A DNA stretch of 41,443 nt, from NCBI RefSeq assembly GCF_002777425.1, contig NZ_MDVC01000050.1, positions 1-41,443 on the forward strand. Reading direction: 5' to 3'. This document shows, piece after piece, positions 18,728 through 27,311 of this stretch. Position 1 is the stretch's first letter; every line of letters starts with the position of its first letter. The notes under the pieces were generated by a model. That model was not told the DNA's origin, ran no database searches, and saw nothing but the letters and a program-made list of their open reading frames with translations. Both the position numbers and the translations under genes were made by a program. The stretch comes from Snodgrassella alvi. GTDB taxonomy: Bacteria; Pseudomonadota; Gammaproteobacteria; Burkholderiales; Neisseriaceae.

Positions 18728-19297
18728 TTACAAATCGCGCGGGCTAACCGCCTGCCACTGTCCCAAAGGCAGGTGCAGAGAAAAAACATTTAACCGCCCG
18801 ATACCAACCCGTACCAGACGCAAACATGGCCAGCCTACTCTGGCACACATGCGCCGCACCTGCCGATTTTTACCTTCACTGATACGAATTTGCAGCCAGA
18901 AATCTGCTACCGTCTTGCGTTCACGGATTGGCGGCACCCGTGGCCACAGGCGGGCACTATCAGCCGTACTCACCACACTCACCTGTGCCGGAGCTGTCAC
19001 AAAATCTCCTAAATCCACGCCCTGTCCCAGTTGCTGCAGGCGTTCCGCATCGGGCTTACCCTCTACCTGTGCCCAGTAAGTTTTCACCAGCTTATATTTT
19101 GGATGGGCAATTTTTGCCTGCAAACGTCCGTTTACAGTCAACAATAATAACCCCTCACTATCCGTATCCAACCGGCCAGCAGGATAAATATCCGGTAAAG
19201 GCACATATTGCTTTAAGGTAGGATATTTTTCATGGGCACTAAACTGACAAATCACCCCATATGGCTTATTCAGTACAATCAATTCCGGCACGGACAT
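18728..19297 (-). CDS. rluE: 23S rRNA pseudouridine synthase, RluE-like (RsuA family)
   Basis: A 189-residue RsuA-family pseudouridine synthase. The catalytic aspartate is Asp44 in AGRLDTDSEGLLLLT; KPYGVICQFS near the N-terminus and EGKNRQVRRMCARVGWP near residues 147-163 are the other family motifs. There is no N-terminal S4 RNA-binding domain, which fits RluE (23S U2457 in E. coli) better than RsuA, RluB or RluF. The gene sits upstream of the trpXYZ-type operon's end with a hairpin between, so it is probably its own unit. The exact target uridine is inferred from the domain layout. Confidence 0.9.
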   Translation of the reverse strand: MSVPELIVLNKPYGVICQFSAHEKYPTLKQYVPLPDIYPAGRLDTDSEGLLLLTVNGRLQAKIAHPKYKLVKTYWAQVEGKPDAERLQQLGQGVDLGDFVTAPAQVSVVSTADSARLWPRVPPIRERKTVADFWLQIRISEGKNRQVRRMCARVGWPCLRLVRVGIGRLNVFSLHLPLGQWQAVSPRDL

Positions 19298-19317
19298 TAT
19301 TTATCCAATCAGCAAAT

Positions 19318-19347
19318 CAGGCTGCCAAAAATACTTTTGACAGCCTG
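19318..19347 (-). terminator. Possible terminator of the trpXYZ-type operon
   Basis: AGGCTGCCAAAA and CTTTTGACAGCCT form an imperfect hairpin just past the ATPase gene on the minus strand. No clear T tract follows, so efficiency is doubtful. Confidence 0.4.
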
Positions 19348-19367
19348 TTAAACAACAATACAGAGAC

Positions 19368-20162
19368 TTAACTCAGCAATAAAGCATCATCAGTTACTTT
19401 TTCACCCTGAGTATGCTCAAACATTTTTAACAAATCAGTGACACTCATACCGGCACGCTTATCGCCGGCAACATCCAACACCACCTGCCCCTGATGCAGC
19501 ATAACAGTGCGCGAGCCATGATCCAGAGCCTGCTGCATCGAATGAGTTACCATCATCGCAGTCAGATTGTTTTCGCGCACAATACGGTCAGTCAGTTCGA
19601 GCACAAAAGCGGCTGTTTTCGGGTCAAGAGCAGCAGTATGTTCGTCCAGCAACAAAATTTTGGAATCCTGCAATGAAGCCATTAGCAGGCTAACCGCCTG
19701 CCGCTGGCCACCGGAAAGCAGGCCAATCCGGTCGCTTAGACGATTTTCCAGTCCCAGATTGAGCATGGCCAGTTTTTCCCGAAACAGTTCACGATACTGG
19801 CGCTTAATTGCAGCACGTAAACCACGTCCGTTTCCGCGCCTGAGTGCTAAAGCCATATTTTCTTCTATGGTTAGCGCTTCACAGGTACCGGCCAGCGGAT
19901 CCTGAAACACCCGAGCCACCAACGGCGCACGTTTATAGGCCGGCTCATTGGTCACATCTTTATTATTAATGGTAATACTGCCAGAATCCACCAGAATATC
20001 ACCACTGATAGCATTAAGGAAAGTAGACTTGCCAGCACCATTACTGCCGATAACCGTAACAAACTCGCCTTCAGCAATACTCAAACTCATGCCACGCAAA
20101 GCAGGATTTTCAATAGGCGTTCCTGCATTGAATGTCAGGCGTAAATCATCTGCGCGCATCAT
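19368..20162 (-). CDS. ABC transporter ATP-binding protein, TrpXYZ-type
   Basis: A 264-residue cytoplasmic ABC ATPase, third gene of a binding protein-permease-ATPase operon. Walker A GSNGAGKS is at residues 39-46, the Q-loop is within ARVFQDPLAGT, the signature is LLSGGQRQAVSLL, and Walker B ILLLDEHTAALD is followed by the switch His in MMVTHSMQQAL. The position after the aspartate is His (DEHTAALD) rather than the usual Pro, as in other transporters of this group. Its ATG overlaps the stop of the permease gene by 4 bases, which implies translational coupling. In relatives (TrpXYZ of Gram-positives and Neisseriaceae homologues) aromatic amino acids are the suspected substrate; the ligand here is unproven. 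Confidence 0.9.
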   Translation of the reverse strand: MMRADDLRLTFNAGTPIENPALRGMSLSIAEGEFVTVIGSNGAGKSTFLNAISGDILVDSGSITINNKDVTNEPAYKRAPLVARVFQDPLAGTCEALTIEENMALALRRGNGRGLRAAIKRQYRELFREKLAMLNLGLENRLSDRIGLLSGGQRQAVSLLMASLQDSKILLLDEHTAALDPKTAAFVLELTDRIVRENNLTAMMVTHSMQQALDHGSRTVMLHQGQVVLDVAGDKRAGMSVTDLLKMFEHTQGEKVTDDALLLS

Positions 20163-21070
20163 GCTTTTAATTTCCTTTTAAAATAACTTTTGATTGCTGG
20201 CAAACGCAAGGCCAGTACCACCAGAATGGCCGTTACCAGATTCAAATCCTGCGGGCCAAAACCGATATGTTGCAGCGTATCGCTGCCTAATGCCAGCGCA
20301 ATAAACGCACGATACAGCACTGCGCCCACAATCACGGCCAGCGTAATCACCAAAAAACGCTTACCCGGAATTAGCGTTTCACCGATAATTACCGCCGCCA
20401 GACCAACAACAATTGTGCCGATACCAATGGAAATATCAGCGCCGCCCTGCGTCTGCACAAATAGAGCACCAGCCAGAGCAATAAATGCATTGGACATTGC
20501 CATGCCCAGCAACAAAATGCGCGAAGTATTCACGCCCTGTGCACGCGCCATTCGTGCATTTACCCCAGTGGCACGCATTGACAGACCTATTTCAGTGGCA
20601 AAAAACCAGTCCAGAAACAATTTGGCAACCAAAACAAAACCGAATATCACCAGTGGCTGTACCCAATACTGATTACTGATATCAGCATTGTAAAACGGTG
20701 TGAACACACTGGGCTGATCCAGCAGAGGCAGATTAGGCGCCCCCATAATACGCAGGTTCACCGAATATAAAGCCACCATAACCAGAATGCTGGCTAAAAG
20801 CTGCATGATTTTCAAAGAAACATGCAGCCATGCTGTCACCAAACCTGCACAGGCACCGGCTGCACCACCAAGTGCCGTCGCCAGCCACGGATTAACACCA
20901 TGAGTCACGCACACGGCAAACACAGCGCCACCTAGCGGAAAGCTGCCATCAGCAGTCAAATCGGGAAAATCCAGAATTCGAAATGAAATCAGCACACCCA
21001 GAGCAACAAGGGCATATATCAGCCCGCTTTCTAAAGCACCAAATAAAGCTATAGAAGACATATTATCCAA
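20159..21070 (-). CDS. ABC transporter permease, TrpXYZ-type (branched-chain-like permease fold)
   Basis: A 303-residue inner-membrane permease with about 8-9 hydrophobic helices, related to the LivH/RbsC permease superfamily. The ISFRILDFPDLTADGSFPLG segment near residues 29-48 is characteristic of permeases paired with ABC_sub_bind (DUF534, PF04392) lipoproteins. GATGVNARMARAQGVNT near 170 is the cytoplasmic coupling helix that meets the ATPase. The gene lies between the binding-protein gene (91-bp gap) and the ATPase gene (4-base overlap). AT-rich sequence precedes the start and no strong ribosome site is visible; a second ATG three codons in (MSSIALF) could be the real start. Confidence 0.9.
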   Translation of the reverse strand: MDNMSSIALFGALESGLIYALVALGVLISFRILDFPDLTADGSFPLGGAVFAVCVTHGVNPWLATALGGAAGACAGLVTAWLHVSLKIMQLLASILVMVALYSVNLRIMGAPNLPLLDQPSVFTPFYNADISNQYWVQPLVIFGFVLVAKLFLDWFFATEIGLSMRATGVNARMARAQGVNTSRILLLGMAMSNAFIALAGALFVQTQGGADISIGIGTIVVGLAAVIIGETLIPGKRFLVITLAVIVGAVLYRAFIALALGSDTLQHIGFGPQDLNLVTAILVVLALRLPAIKSYFKRKLKA

Positions 21071-21161
21071 TTAATAAATTGTAGTTAAAAATAAAAACAA
21101 CATCGGCAAAGCCAGAATCAGCCTGCCGATGTCACGGTATTCAGCACGAAGACCGGTTATT

Positions 21162-22160
21162 CTAATCGATTACTTTAGCCTGTTTAAGTAGCTCTGGCGG
21201 TAAGGTAATACCCTGTTCCGCGGCATTGGATTTACTTACCATCAAATCCAGCTGTTCGGCAGACACCCGCTGCGGCGCAATACTGCCAGCCTGTTCACCC
21301 TTAAGAATCCGACCCACAATCTTTCCCGTAGTCACACCAAGCTCATGATAATTAACGCCCAGTGCCACAGCAGCACCACGTTTCACCGAACCAGTATCGG
21401 AAGCAACCAGCGGCATTTTCATATTTTTGGCAACCTTGTACATGGATTCATAGGCAGAAACCACATTATTGTCCAGTGAGGTATAAATCAGGTTTGCCTT
21501 ACCTTGCAGGCTTTTTGTGGCCATAGGCACATCAGTAGTGCGTTGTGCCGGAGCTGCCGCAACCGTAATACCATCTTTGGCCAGTAAAGTTTGCAATTGT
21601 CCCAGCACCACAGTGGAATTCACTTCACCCGGACTATACACATAGCCAACAGTTTTCAGATTAGGTACCACCTGTTTCATCAAATCAATCTGCGGCTGCA
21701 ACGGCAGTTCATCAGACACACCAGTTACATTGGTTTTACTCGGCTCCCAGTTTGCCACCAGTTTGGCTGCTACCGGATCGGTTATCGCAGCAAATACTAC
21801 CGGTATCTTGCGTGTTGCCGCCACTACAGACTGCGCACTTGGTGTACCAATAGCCACAATCACATCCGGATTACTACCAGCAAATTTTTTGGCAATCTGG
21901 CTGGCTGTAGCTGTATTACCCTGTGCACTCTGAAAATCAATCCGCAGATTCTTGCCCTGTTCATAGCCTTCGGCACGCAGTTCATCTATCACACCCTGAC
22001 GCACAGCATCCAGTGCCGGATGCTCTACAATCGCAGTGATGGCTACTTTCTTCATACTATTATCACTGGCCTTGCCGCCCTGTTCGGACGGCGAACAGGC
22101 TGTAAGCAAACAGGCAGCAGCCAAACCCAGAATCAGTAATTTTTTTTTCGATCCGAGCAT
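21162..22160 (-). CDS. ABC transporter substrate-binding lipoprotein, TrpX-type (ABC_sub_bind family)
   Basis: A 332-residue lipoprotein: signal peptide with lipobox LTAC and Cys22, a short polar tether, then a two-lobe periplasmic-binding fold of the ABC_sub_bind (DUF534) family. Visible family segments are AITAIVEHPALDAVRQG near residue 41, NPDVIVAIGTPSAQSV near 95, VFAAITDPVAAKLV near 125 and GVNYHELGVTTGKIVGRIL near 273. It is the first gene of the operon with permease and ATPase downstream. AAGGA lies about 8 bases before the ATG. In TrpX-type relatives the ligand is thought to be tryptophan or another aromatic amino acid; this is inference here. The leader carries a hairpin but no T-box or trp-rich leader peptide that I can see. 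Confidence 0.9.
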   Translation of the reverse strand: MLGSKKKLLILGLAAACLLTACSPSEQGGKASDNSMKKVAITAIVEHPALDAVRQGVIDELRAEGYEQGKNLRIDFQSAQGNTATASQIAKKFAGSNPDVIVAIGTPSAQSVVAATRKIPVVFAAITDPVAAKLVANWEPSKTNVTGVSDELPLQPQIDLMKQVVPNLKTVGYVYSPGEVNSTVVLGQLQTLLAKDGITVAAAPAQRTTDVPMATKSLQGKANLIYTSLDNNVVSAYESMYKVAKNMKMPLVASDTGSVKRGAAVALGVNYHELGVTTGKIVGRILKGEQAGSIAPQRVSAEQLDLMVSKSNAAEQGITLPPELLKQAKVID

Positions 22161-22189
22161 ATTGGGTTCCTTAGCACAAGGTTATTCAG

Positions 22190-22240
22190 AAGCAATTGAG
22201 TAATAAAATTGCTTACAAGCAGATGATGGTGCAAATTATA
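22190..22240 (-). promoter_or_regulatory. -10 box and leader hairpin of the trpX-type operon
   Basis: On the minus strand a consensus TATAAT (plus coordinates 22235-22240) would start transcription near 22228. The leader then folds AAGCAATT against AATTGCTT (22190-22214) around a 9-base loop, ending about 30 bases before the start codon. There is no T tract, so the hairpin is more likely a stabiliser or protein site than a terminator. Confidence 0.4.
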
Positions 22241-22441
22241 CAAAAAATCCAGCCTGAATGCGTAATCAAAATTACTTAAGCAAACTGCTTTATACCGAAA
22301 TAAAAATTCCATACTTTATTTTTATAAGCAATAAAATACCAAATAATAGCTTAAATCACAAAAATAATGCTCATAACTAGCAAACCATGCCATATCTGAC
22401 TTTTCTTTGCAAAGAGTATTTGCCTAGTTTCAACCAGCCGG

Positions 22442-23296
22442 CTATACCGGCCGGAAACCACATAGCCAGGTTTTCCAGAACAGCCGCTGCTGACGCGGAC
22501 GCGGCACAATTAATTGATACTGTAAAACATTTGCCAGCCCATCTTGCTCAATTTCCTCAAGCAGCGCAGAAGAGATTGCCAGCATCGCCAGACTGCTACG
22601 CTGCCGATATTTGTCTGCCTGCGGTAACAAAGCCACAATAGACTTAAACTGTCTTTTCAATTCAACCAGCCATGTACTTAATAAAGACATAAATTCTGCA
22701 CTACCATGTGCATTTAATATCTGATGAGCTGGTACATTAAATTGCTGCAACATCGCTACTGGAATATAAAGCCGTCCCTGCCGCGCATCAGCACCAATTT
22801 GTGAAAACAGCTTTACAGATTGGCATAATTCACCAGCTTTTTCGGCAAATTCCAAAGTTTGCTGCTCAGTAAATCCCAAAACCCTGCTACCCAAACGCCC
22901 TTGTACCATCCCAGCCTGACATGCATATTGGCGTAACTGCTTCATATCCTGAAATCTAGCCTGAGTTAGCTCCGTACAATGCGCCTTAATCAGCGCCTGC
23001 AACTCAGACTGCGGCAAAGCATATTCTGCAATTAGCGGTTGCAGAGCCTGCATCAGCGGATGTTCCTGCATTGCTTTGTCCGCATAAAGCTGGCTTATCT
23101 GCTGTTGCCACCAGTTAAGAGTGGTCAGCGCTACATTGGCTTCCGAACAATCCTGTACTACCTCCCGCAACTCCTGTTGCAGAGCATACAACACCACCAG
23201 CGCCTGACGCTGTGCACGGGAAAGAAAAGGAAAACGAAAAGCCATAGCATTCCTGCTATGGCAGATTTTCTGATAACAATATTCAAGTGGCTGCAC
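22442..23296 (-). CDS. Squalene/phytoene-synthase-family protein lacking the catalytic aspartate motifs
   Basis: A 284-residue protein with the head-to-head isoprenoid synthase fold: LEYCYQKICHSR at residues 4-15, YALQQELREVVQD at 37-49 and FSQIGADARQGRLYIP at 164-179 align with YCR, YAFCREVDDVVDE and LRDVGEDARRGRIYLP of true synthases. The first DxxxD is replaced by R-E-V-V-Q, and the second RDxxED by SQIGAD, so magnesium and diphosphate binding should be lost. It is probably a pseudoenzyme, reminiscent of the mitochondrial complex I assembly factor NDUFAF6, which has the same fold and no known synthase activity. The start codon is GTG with no clear ribosome site. No hopanoid or carotenoid gene lies nearby; the upstream co-directional gene is a YetF-like protein. 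Confidence 0.85.
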   Translation of the reverse strand: MQPLEYCYQKICHSRNAMAFRFPFLSRAQRQALVVLYALQQELREVVQDCSEANVALTTLNWWQQQISQLYADKAMQEHPLMQALQPLIAEYALPQSELQALIKAHCTELTQARFQDMKQLRQYACQAGMVQGRLGSRVLGFTEQQTLEFAEKAGELCQSVKLFSQIGADARQGRLYIPVAMLQQFNVPAHQILNAHGSAEFMSLLSTWLVELKRQFKSIVALLPQADKYRQRSSLAMLAISSALLEEIEQDGLANVLQYQLIVPRPRQQRLFWKTWLCGFRPV

Positions 23297-23375
23297 AGCA
23301 ATAGATTAATTTTAACTTAAATAACTATTGTAACCTGTTCCAGCTGTTTATCCAGCAATATATGCATGCAAAAAT

Positions 23376-24041
23376 TTAATTTTTTAGCGTGTCTTTTTTT
23401 ACCTCACCCGAACGCAAAATAAAATTCAGCCTGCCTTCCCAGAATTCAATCAGAAATAAATCATCTTTAGACAAGTGTTGCTGCTGCATTTTCTGCTCTA
23501 GCCATTTTTCATCTTTGTTTATACGCTGTAATTCAGTTGTACGAACTTCACCATCCTTGAATAAAATCAATGAAGGATATTTGCCCCTGTCGGTAAGTAC
23601 TGTTAATGACCCACTGGGTTCTATCTGTGCGTAACTAACTTCCTGAAAAGAAGTAACTCCCTGAGCATGCAATAGCGAAGCCACATTCAAAATATCAATC
23701 TTATTTTTTTTACGCAGAATATTATCCATCAAAAAGCGCCCGTCTTTCATAATCGGAATCGGTTCTCCAATGGCAAACATTCTAAAAAAACTCACGTGTT
23801 TACAGATCCAATTTAAGAGTGAAATCAGACCAACACCAATCAACAGCACAATAATATACTGATGAATGGGGATATCCTCATTATAAATAACGCCACCTAT
23901 AATTCCACCAAGTACAAAATTACCAATAAAGTCAACTGGCGTCATCTGATTCAGCTGGGTTTTACCGGTAAAATTCAAATGCAATATCACAATTAAAAAG
24001 CCTACAAGAAACTTGGCCAGCACCCATAAATAGTATTCCAT
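23376..24041 (-). CDS. YetF/DUF421-family membrane protein
   Basis: A 221-residue inner-membrane protein: three hydrophobic helices in the first 90 residues, then a cytoplasmic DUF421 domain with the GEPIPIMKDGRFLMDNILRK and QGVTSFQEVSYAQIEPSGSL segments typical of the YetF/YdfR/YcaP group, whose role is poorly known. The start at 24041 is preferred because AGGA lies about 8 bases upstream and relatives begin with this helix. The frame is open upstream to an ATG at 24164, which would add 41 polar residues with no membrane role. The pattern around HLNFTGKTQLNQMTPVDFIG matches the family's R-x-GKR-x-GQ-(S/M)-x-x-DF region. It is probably co-transcribed with the synthase-fold gene 80 bases downstream. 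Confidence 0.85.
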   Translation of the reverse strand: MEYYLWVLAKFLVGFLIVILHLNFTGKTQLNQMTPVDFIGNFVLGGIIGGVIYNEDIPIHQYIIVLLIGVGLISLLNWICKHVSFFRMFAIGEPIPIMKDGRFLMDNILRKKNKIDILNVASLLHAQGVTSFQEVSYAQIEPSGSLTVLTDRGKYPSLILFKDGEVRTTELQRINKDEKWLEQKMQQQHLSKDDLFLIEFWEGRLNFILRSGEVKKDTLKN

Positions 24042-24434
24042 AAGAATTCCTAACTGTATTTCAAAGTTAAATTCCCGGCCAACAACTATTGGCTCAGGTT
24101 CCTTCCCCTCATACAAGCATAATTCCCAACTGTACTGATTACTGTGTAAACATAAAAATTTCAAACACCAACCTGATCCAATAGTATTTCAACCATTTGA
24201 TAAAAATAAATTTTTTACCAAAAATTTCTAAATTCGCATAAAGAAATGAACTTTCTAGCCACATTACACATTTCATTACAATAAGATAAACTAAACTTTT
24301 CTATTAACATAAAAAGTAAATAAAAGTTATAGACAACGCTTTGCCATATAAATAAAATTACATACTAGGTATAACCAGATTGATACACCGATTTCCGCTA
24401 TAATTAAATTCTTTACATATTGAATTAAACATCT
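24042..24434. other. AT-rich divergent spacer between the yetF-like gene and rlmB
   Basis: This holds the upstream extension of the yetF-like frame (to 24164) and about 270 bp of AT-rich sequence with short A/T runs. TATAAT at 24399-24404 is a candidate -10 for rlmB, 31 bases before its ATG; TTGATA at 24380-24385 is too close to pair with it at 13 bp. No RNA gene is seen. Confidence 0.4.
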
Positions 24435-25190
24435 ATGTCAAATCAGCGTCTCATCATCGGTTTTCATGCAGTTAACGCCCGTTTATGGCAAAACCCCGCC
24501 AGCATTATTGAGCTTTATGTACTTGAGGGTAAACACGATGCCCGTATGCGGGATGTACTAAGCAAAGCTGAAACAGAAAATGTACGTGTCATCAGTGCGG
24601 ATCAGACACGCCTCGACACCCTGAGCAAACATGCACGCCATCAGGGCGTAGTGGGCTTCATCGATGCATCAAGACAACACGTAGACATAGAGGATGTACT
24701 CGAAAACCTGAATGAACCACCATTACTGCTAATTCTTGATGGCATTACTGACCCTCATAATCTGGGTGCCTGCCTGCGCGTAGCAGATGTCATGGGCGTA
24801 CATGCCGTTATCGCCCCTAAAGACAAAAGTGCTGGCCTCAATGCCACCGTAAGTAAAGTGGCCTGTGGTGCAGCCGAAACCGTGCCCTATATCACCGTTA
24901 CCAATCTGGCGCGCACCATCCGTGAGCTGAAACAGCGCGGTATCTGGATTATTGGCACCGATATGGAAGGCAGCGAGGATTTATACCACTTTACTGCCCC
25001 TGAAGCCGTAGCTTGGATAATGGGTGCCGAAGGCAGCGGTATGCGCCGTTTGACACGTGACCTGTGTGACACATTGGTATCCATTCCCATGTTTGGAACT
25101 GTTGAAAGCCTAAATGTTTCCGTAAGTACCGGAATTGTGCTGAGCGAAACCCGCCGGCAGCGAATACTGGCCAACAACGGCAAAAACTGA
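24435..25190 (+). CDS. rlmB: 23S rRNA (guanosine-2'-O-)-methyltransferase RlmB
   Basis: A 251-residue SPOUT (TrmH/SpoU) methyltransferase that modifies G2251 (E. coli numbering) in the peptidyl-transferase P loop. The N-terminal substrate-binding domain begins GFHAVNARL and covers about residues 1-75. The C-terminal knotted domain has [18 protein letters not shown] near 100 (motif 1, catalytic Arg), [12 protein letters not shown] near 196 (motif 2) and [14 protein letters not shown] near 222 (motif 3). Length fits RlmB (about 245). No strong ribosome site is visible. The downstream nfeD-qmcA pair starts 55 bases later and has its own good ribosome site. Confidence 0.97.
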   Translation: MSNQRLIIGFHAVNARLWQNPASIIELYVLEGKHDARMRDVLSKAETENVRVISADQTRLDTLSKHARHQGVVGFIDASRQHVDIEDVLENLNEPPLLLILDGITDPHNLGACLRVADVMGVHAVIAPKDKSAGLNATVSKVACGAAETVPYITVTNLARTIRELKQRGIWIIGTDMEGSEDLYHFTAPEAVAWIMGAEGSGMRRLTRDLCDTLVSIPMFGTVESLNVSVSTGIVLSETRRQRILANNGKN

Positions 25191-25245
25191 AATAAATACT
25201 TATTACTGATAAGTACTAGACGATTAGAAAATTAAGGAGATACAG

Positions 25246-25680
25246 ATGATTTGGTGCATTGTCGCCCTGCTACTGTTTGTGTTGGAAATGTTCAGCGGTA
25301 CATTTTATCTACTGGTAATCAGCGCCTCATTACTGAGTGCCGGTCTGACAGAGTGGCTACTGCAAACCAGCAACAATACCAATGCATTAATTGCCACCGT
25401 TTTTTCCATTATTGGTATCACCATTGTACGTTTGTGGCAAAAAAAACATCCACGGGAAAACAGAGCTAACGCAAGTGATGACCCGGATTACGGTCAGACT
25501 GTGGTGCTCACCCAGCCGCTTACCGATGGCTTATGGCAGGTACACTACCGTGGCACCACATGGCAGGCGCGTTTTACCCAGCCCACCACCGCAAAAGCCG
25601 GTGACAGCGCCCAAATCATCAGTCACAACGGCAATATTTTAAATCTCACTTCGCAAATCTCCACTACTTCTCAGGAATAA
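25246..25680 (+). CDS. NfeD-family membrane protein
   Basis: A 144-residue short NfeD (YbbK type): two to three hydrophobic helices in the first 65 residues, a polar linker, then the C-terminal OB-fold domain with LTDGLWQVHYRGTTWQARF near 95-113. Short NfeD proteins partner with SPFH/stomatin proteins in membrane microdomains and quality control; the SPFH gene starts 2 bases after this stop. AAGGAG precedes the ATG. There is no protease domain, so this is not the long ClpP-class NfeD. Confidence 0.92.
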   Translation: MIWCIVALLLFVLEMFSGTFYLLVISASLLSAGLTEWLLQTSNNTNALIATVFSIIGITIVRLWQKKHPRENRANASDDPDYGQTVVLTQPLTDGLWQVHYRGTTWQARFTQPTTAKAGDSAQIISHNGNILNLTSQISTTSQE

Positions 25681-25682
25681 CC

Positions 25683-26636
25683 ATGATTCTGACCTTTCTT
25701 TTTTTAGCAGCTATCGTTGTCTTTATCTGCATGGCATTTAAAGTTGTGCCACAACAGGAAGTCTACATTGTCGAACGCTTAGGCCGCTATCATGCCACCA
25801 TGGTAGCCGGTTTGAACTTTATCATTCCAATTATCGACCGGGTAGCCTACAAACATACCTTAAAAGAAATTCCGCTGGATGTACCCAGCCAGGTATGTAT
25901 CACCCGTGATAATACCCAGCTTACCGTGGATGGCATTATTTATTTTCAGGTAACTGATCCCAAACTTGCTTCCTATGGTTCCAGCAACTTCGTCGTAGCC
26001 ATTACCCAGCTGGCACAAACTACCCTGCGCTCAGTAATTGGCCGCATGGAACTGGACAAAACCTTTGAAGAACGTGATGACATTAACCACACAGTGGTTG
26101 CTTCACTGGATGAAGCAGCCGTTTCATGGGGTGTAAAAGTTCTGCGCTATGAAATCAAAGATTTAGTACCACCACAAGAAATTTTACGTTCGATGCAGGC
26201 ACAGATTACTGCCGAACGGGAAAAACGCGCACGTATTGCCCAGTCTGAAGGGATTAAACAGGAGCAGATTAATCTGGCAGCTGGTCAGCGCGAAGCCGAA
26301 ATTCAGAAATCTCAGGGTGAAGCACAGGCCTCCATCAATGAATCTCAAGGTGCCAAAGTTGCCCAAATCAATCGCGCTGAAGGTGAAGCAGAAGCCCTTC
26401 GTCTGGTGGCTCAAGCCACTGCCGAAGCAATCCGTGAGGTTGCCGCTGCGGTTAAAGAACCTGGCGGTACAGAAGCAGTTAATTTGAAAGTAGCTGAACA
26501 GTATGTTGATGCCTTTGCCAAACTGGCAAAAACCAATAATACCCTGATCATGCCTGCCAACGTAGCCGATATCGGCAGCTTGGTTAGTGCCGGTATGAGC
26601 ATTATCAAAGGCCAGAACAGCACCGCAGCTAAATAA
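25683..26636 (+). CDS. qmcA: SPFH/Band 7 (stomatin-like) protein, QmcA type
   Basis: A 317-residue SPFH-domain protein. A single N-terminal hydrophobic helix (residues 2-21) anchors it; the PHB/SPFH domain follows with VPQQEVYIVERLGRYH at 22-38, IIDRVAYKHTLKEIPLDVP near 50-70 and RSVIGRMELDKTFEERDDIN near 115-135. A long alanine/glutamate/glutamine-rich coiled coil covers about 175-260. It forms large oligomers at the membrane and, in E. coli, QmcA associates with the FtsH-HflKC proteolytic machinery. It is tightly coupled to nfeD upstream. A very strong hairpin follows its stop. Confidence 0.95.
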   Translation: MILTFLFLAAIVVFICMAFKVVPQQEVYIVERLGRYHATMVAGLNFIIPIIDRVAYKHTLKEIPLDVPSQVCITRDNTQLTVDGIIYFQVTDPKLASYGSSNFVVAITQLAQTTLRSVIGRMELDKTFEERDDINHTVVASLDEAAVSWGVKVLRYEIKDLVPPQEILRSMQAQITAEREKRARIAQSEGIKQEQINLAAGQREAEIQKSQGEAQASINESQGAKVAQINRAEGEAEALRLVAQATAEAIREVAAAVKEPGGTEAVNLKVAEQYVDAFAKLAKTNNTLIMPANVADIGSLVSAGMSIIKGQNSTAAK

Positions 26637-26658
26637 ACAATTATTCGTGACTAAAAAG

Positions 26659-26698
26659 CAGGCTACCGGTTAACTCAAACCGGTAGCCTGAATATTTT
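26659..26698 (+). terminator. Terminator after the nfeD-qmcA operon
   Basis: The 13-bp perfect stem CAGGCTACCGGTT / AACCGGTAGCCTG (26659-26690) has a 6-base loop and is followed by AATATTTTC. The stem is strong; the T tract is interrupted. Confidence 0.75.
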
Positions 26699-26787
26699 CA
26701 GCACCATTAAATTAACACCGCTTATTCTGTCAGAGTAAGCAATATAATACTGGTTATCCTGATTTGTCTGTATATCCAGTACAGATA

Positions 26788-27168
26788 CTATAATTCTTCA
26801 GTTAACGGCCACAGCCATGCCCAGACATTACGGCCTTCGCTGCGCAATACCATAAAAGTACGACATGCAGCTGCCGTAGTCATACTTTCAACACCTATAC
26901 CTTTCGCTGCCAGTTGCGCCGTCAGGCGCGGGTGAATAAACACATGTTTACTACCAGTGCCAATCAGAATGACTTCCGGCTGCGCTTGCATAGCTTGGGC
27001 AAAATCTTCGATAGTTAATGCTTCAGCACCATCTTTATCCAATGACAATACTTCAGTTGTAGTAATACACACAGGCCTAGTGTATTGCTGGCCATTTACC
27101 GTAATTCCACCATTATCAAACTCTTCAATCCATAAGCCCTGTTTATCACGGATTTCATCAATCTGCAT
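26788..27168 (-). CDS. Mth938-domain (DUF498/NDUFAF3-like) protein
   Basis: A 126-residue cytoplasmic protein of the Mth938/DUF498 family. IEEFDNGGITVNGQQYTRPV, the core EVILIGTGSKHVFIHPRL and IGVESMTTAAACRTFMVL-RSEGRNVWAWLWPL are in the family order. The start at 27168 is preferred because AAGGAG lies 7 bases upstream and relatives begin here; an upstream in-frame ATG at 27219 lacks support. The mitochondrial homologue NDUFAF3 is a complex I assembly factor, but the bacterial role is not established. The gene is divergent from hom and stands alone. Confidence 0.88.
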   Translation of the reverse strand: MQIDEIRDKQGLWIEEFDNGGITVNGQQYTRPVCITTTEVLSLDKDGAEALTIEDFAQAMQAQPEVILIGTGSKHVFIHPRLTAQLAAKGIGVESMTTAAACRTFMVLRSEGRNVWAWLWPLTEEL

Positions 27169-27311
27169 CAAATACTCCTTATGCTTAACCACATAATCTA
27201 ATATAGCAGTAGTAGTCAAAAAAGCTGTTTTCCGCTAGCATAGTAGATTAACGTAAAATTGCAAGTATTAAGCAGTCATACAATTAAATTCGTCTAATTT
27301 AAGGAGTAAAA

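Noticed and set aside
18672-19221. Plus-strand ORFs opposite the rluE-like gene
   Set aside because: They are shadows of a well-supported minus-strand pseudouridine synthase with an intact catalytic motif.
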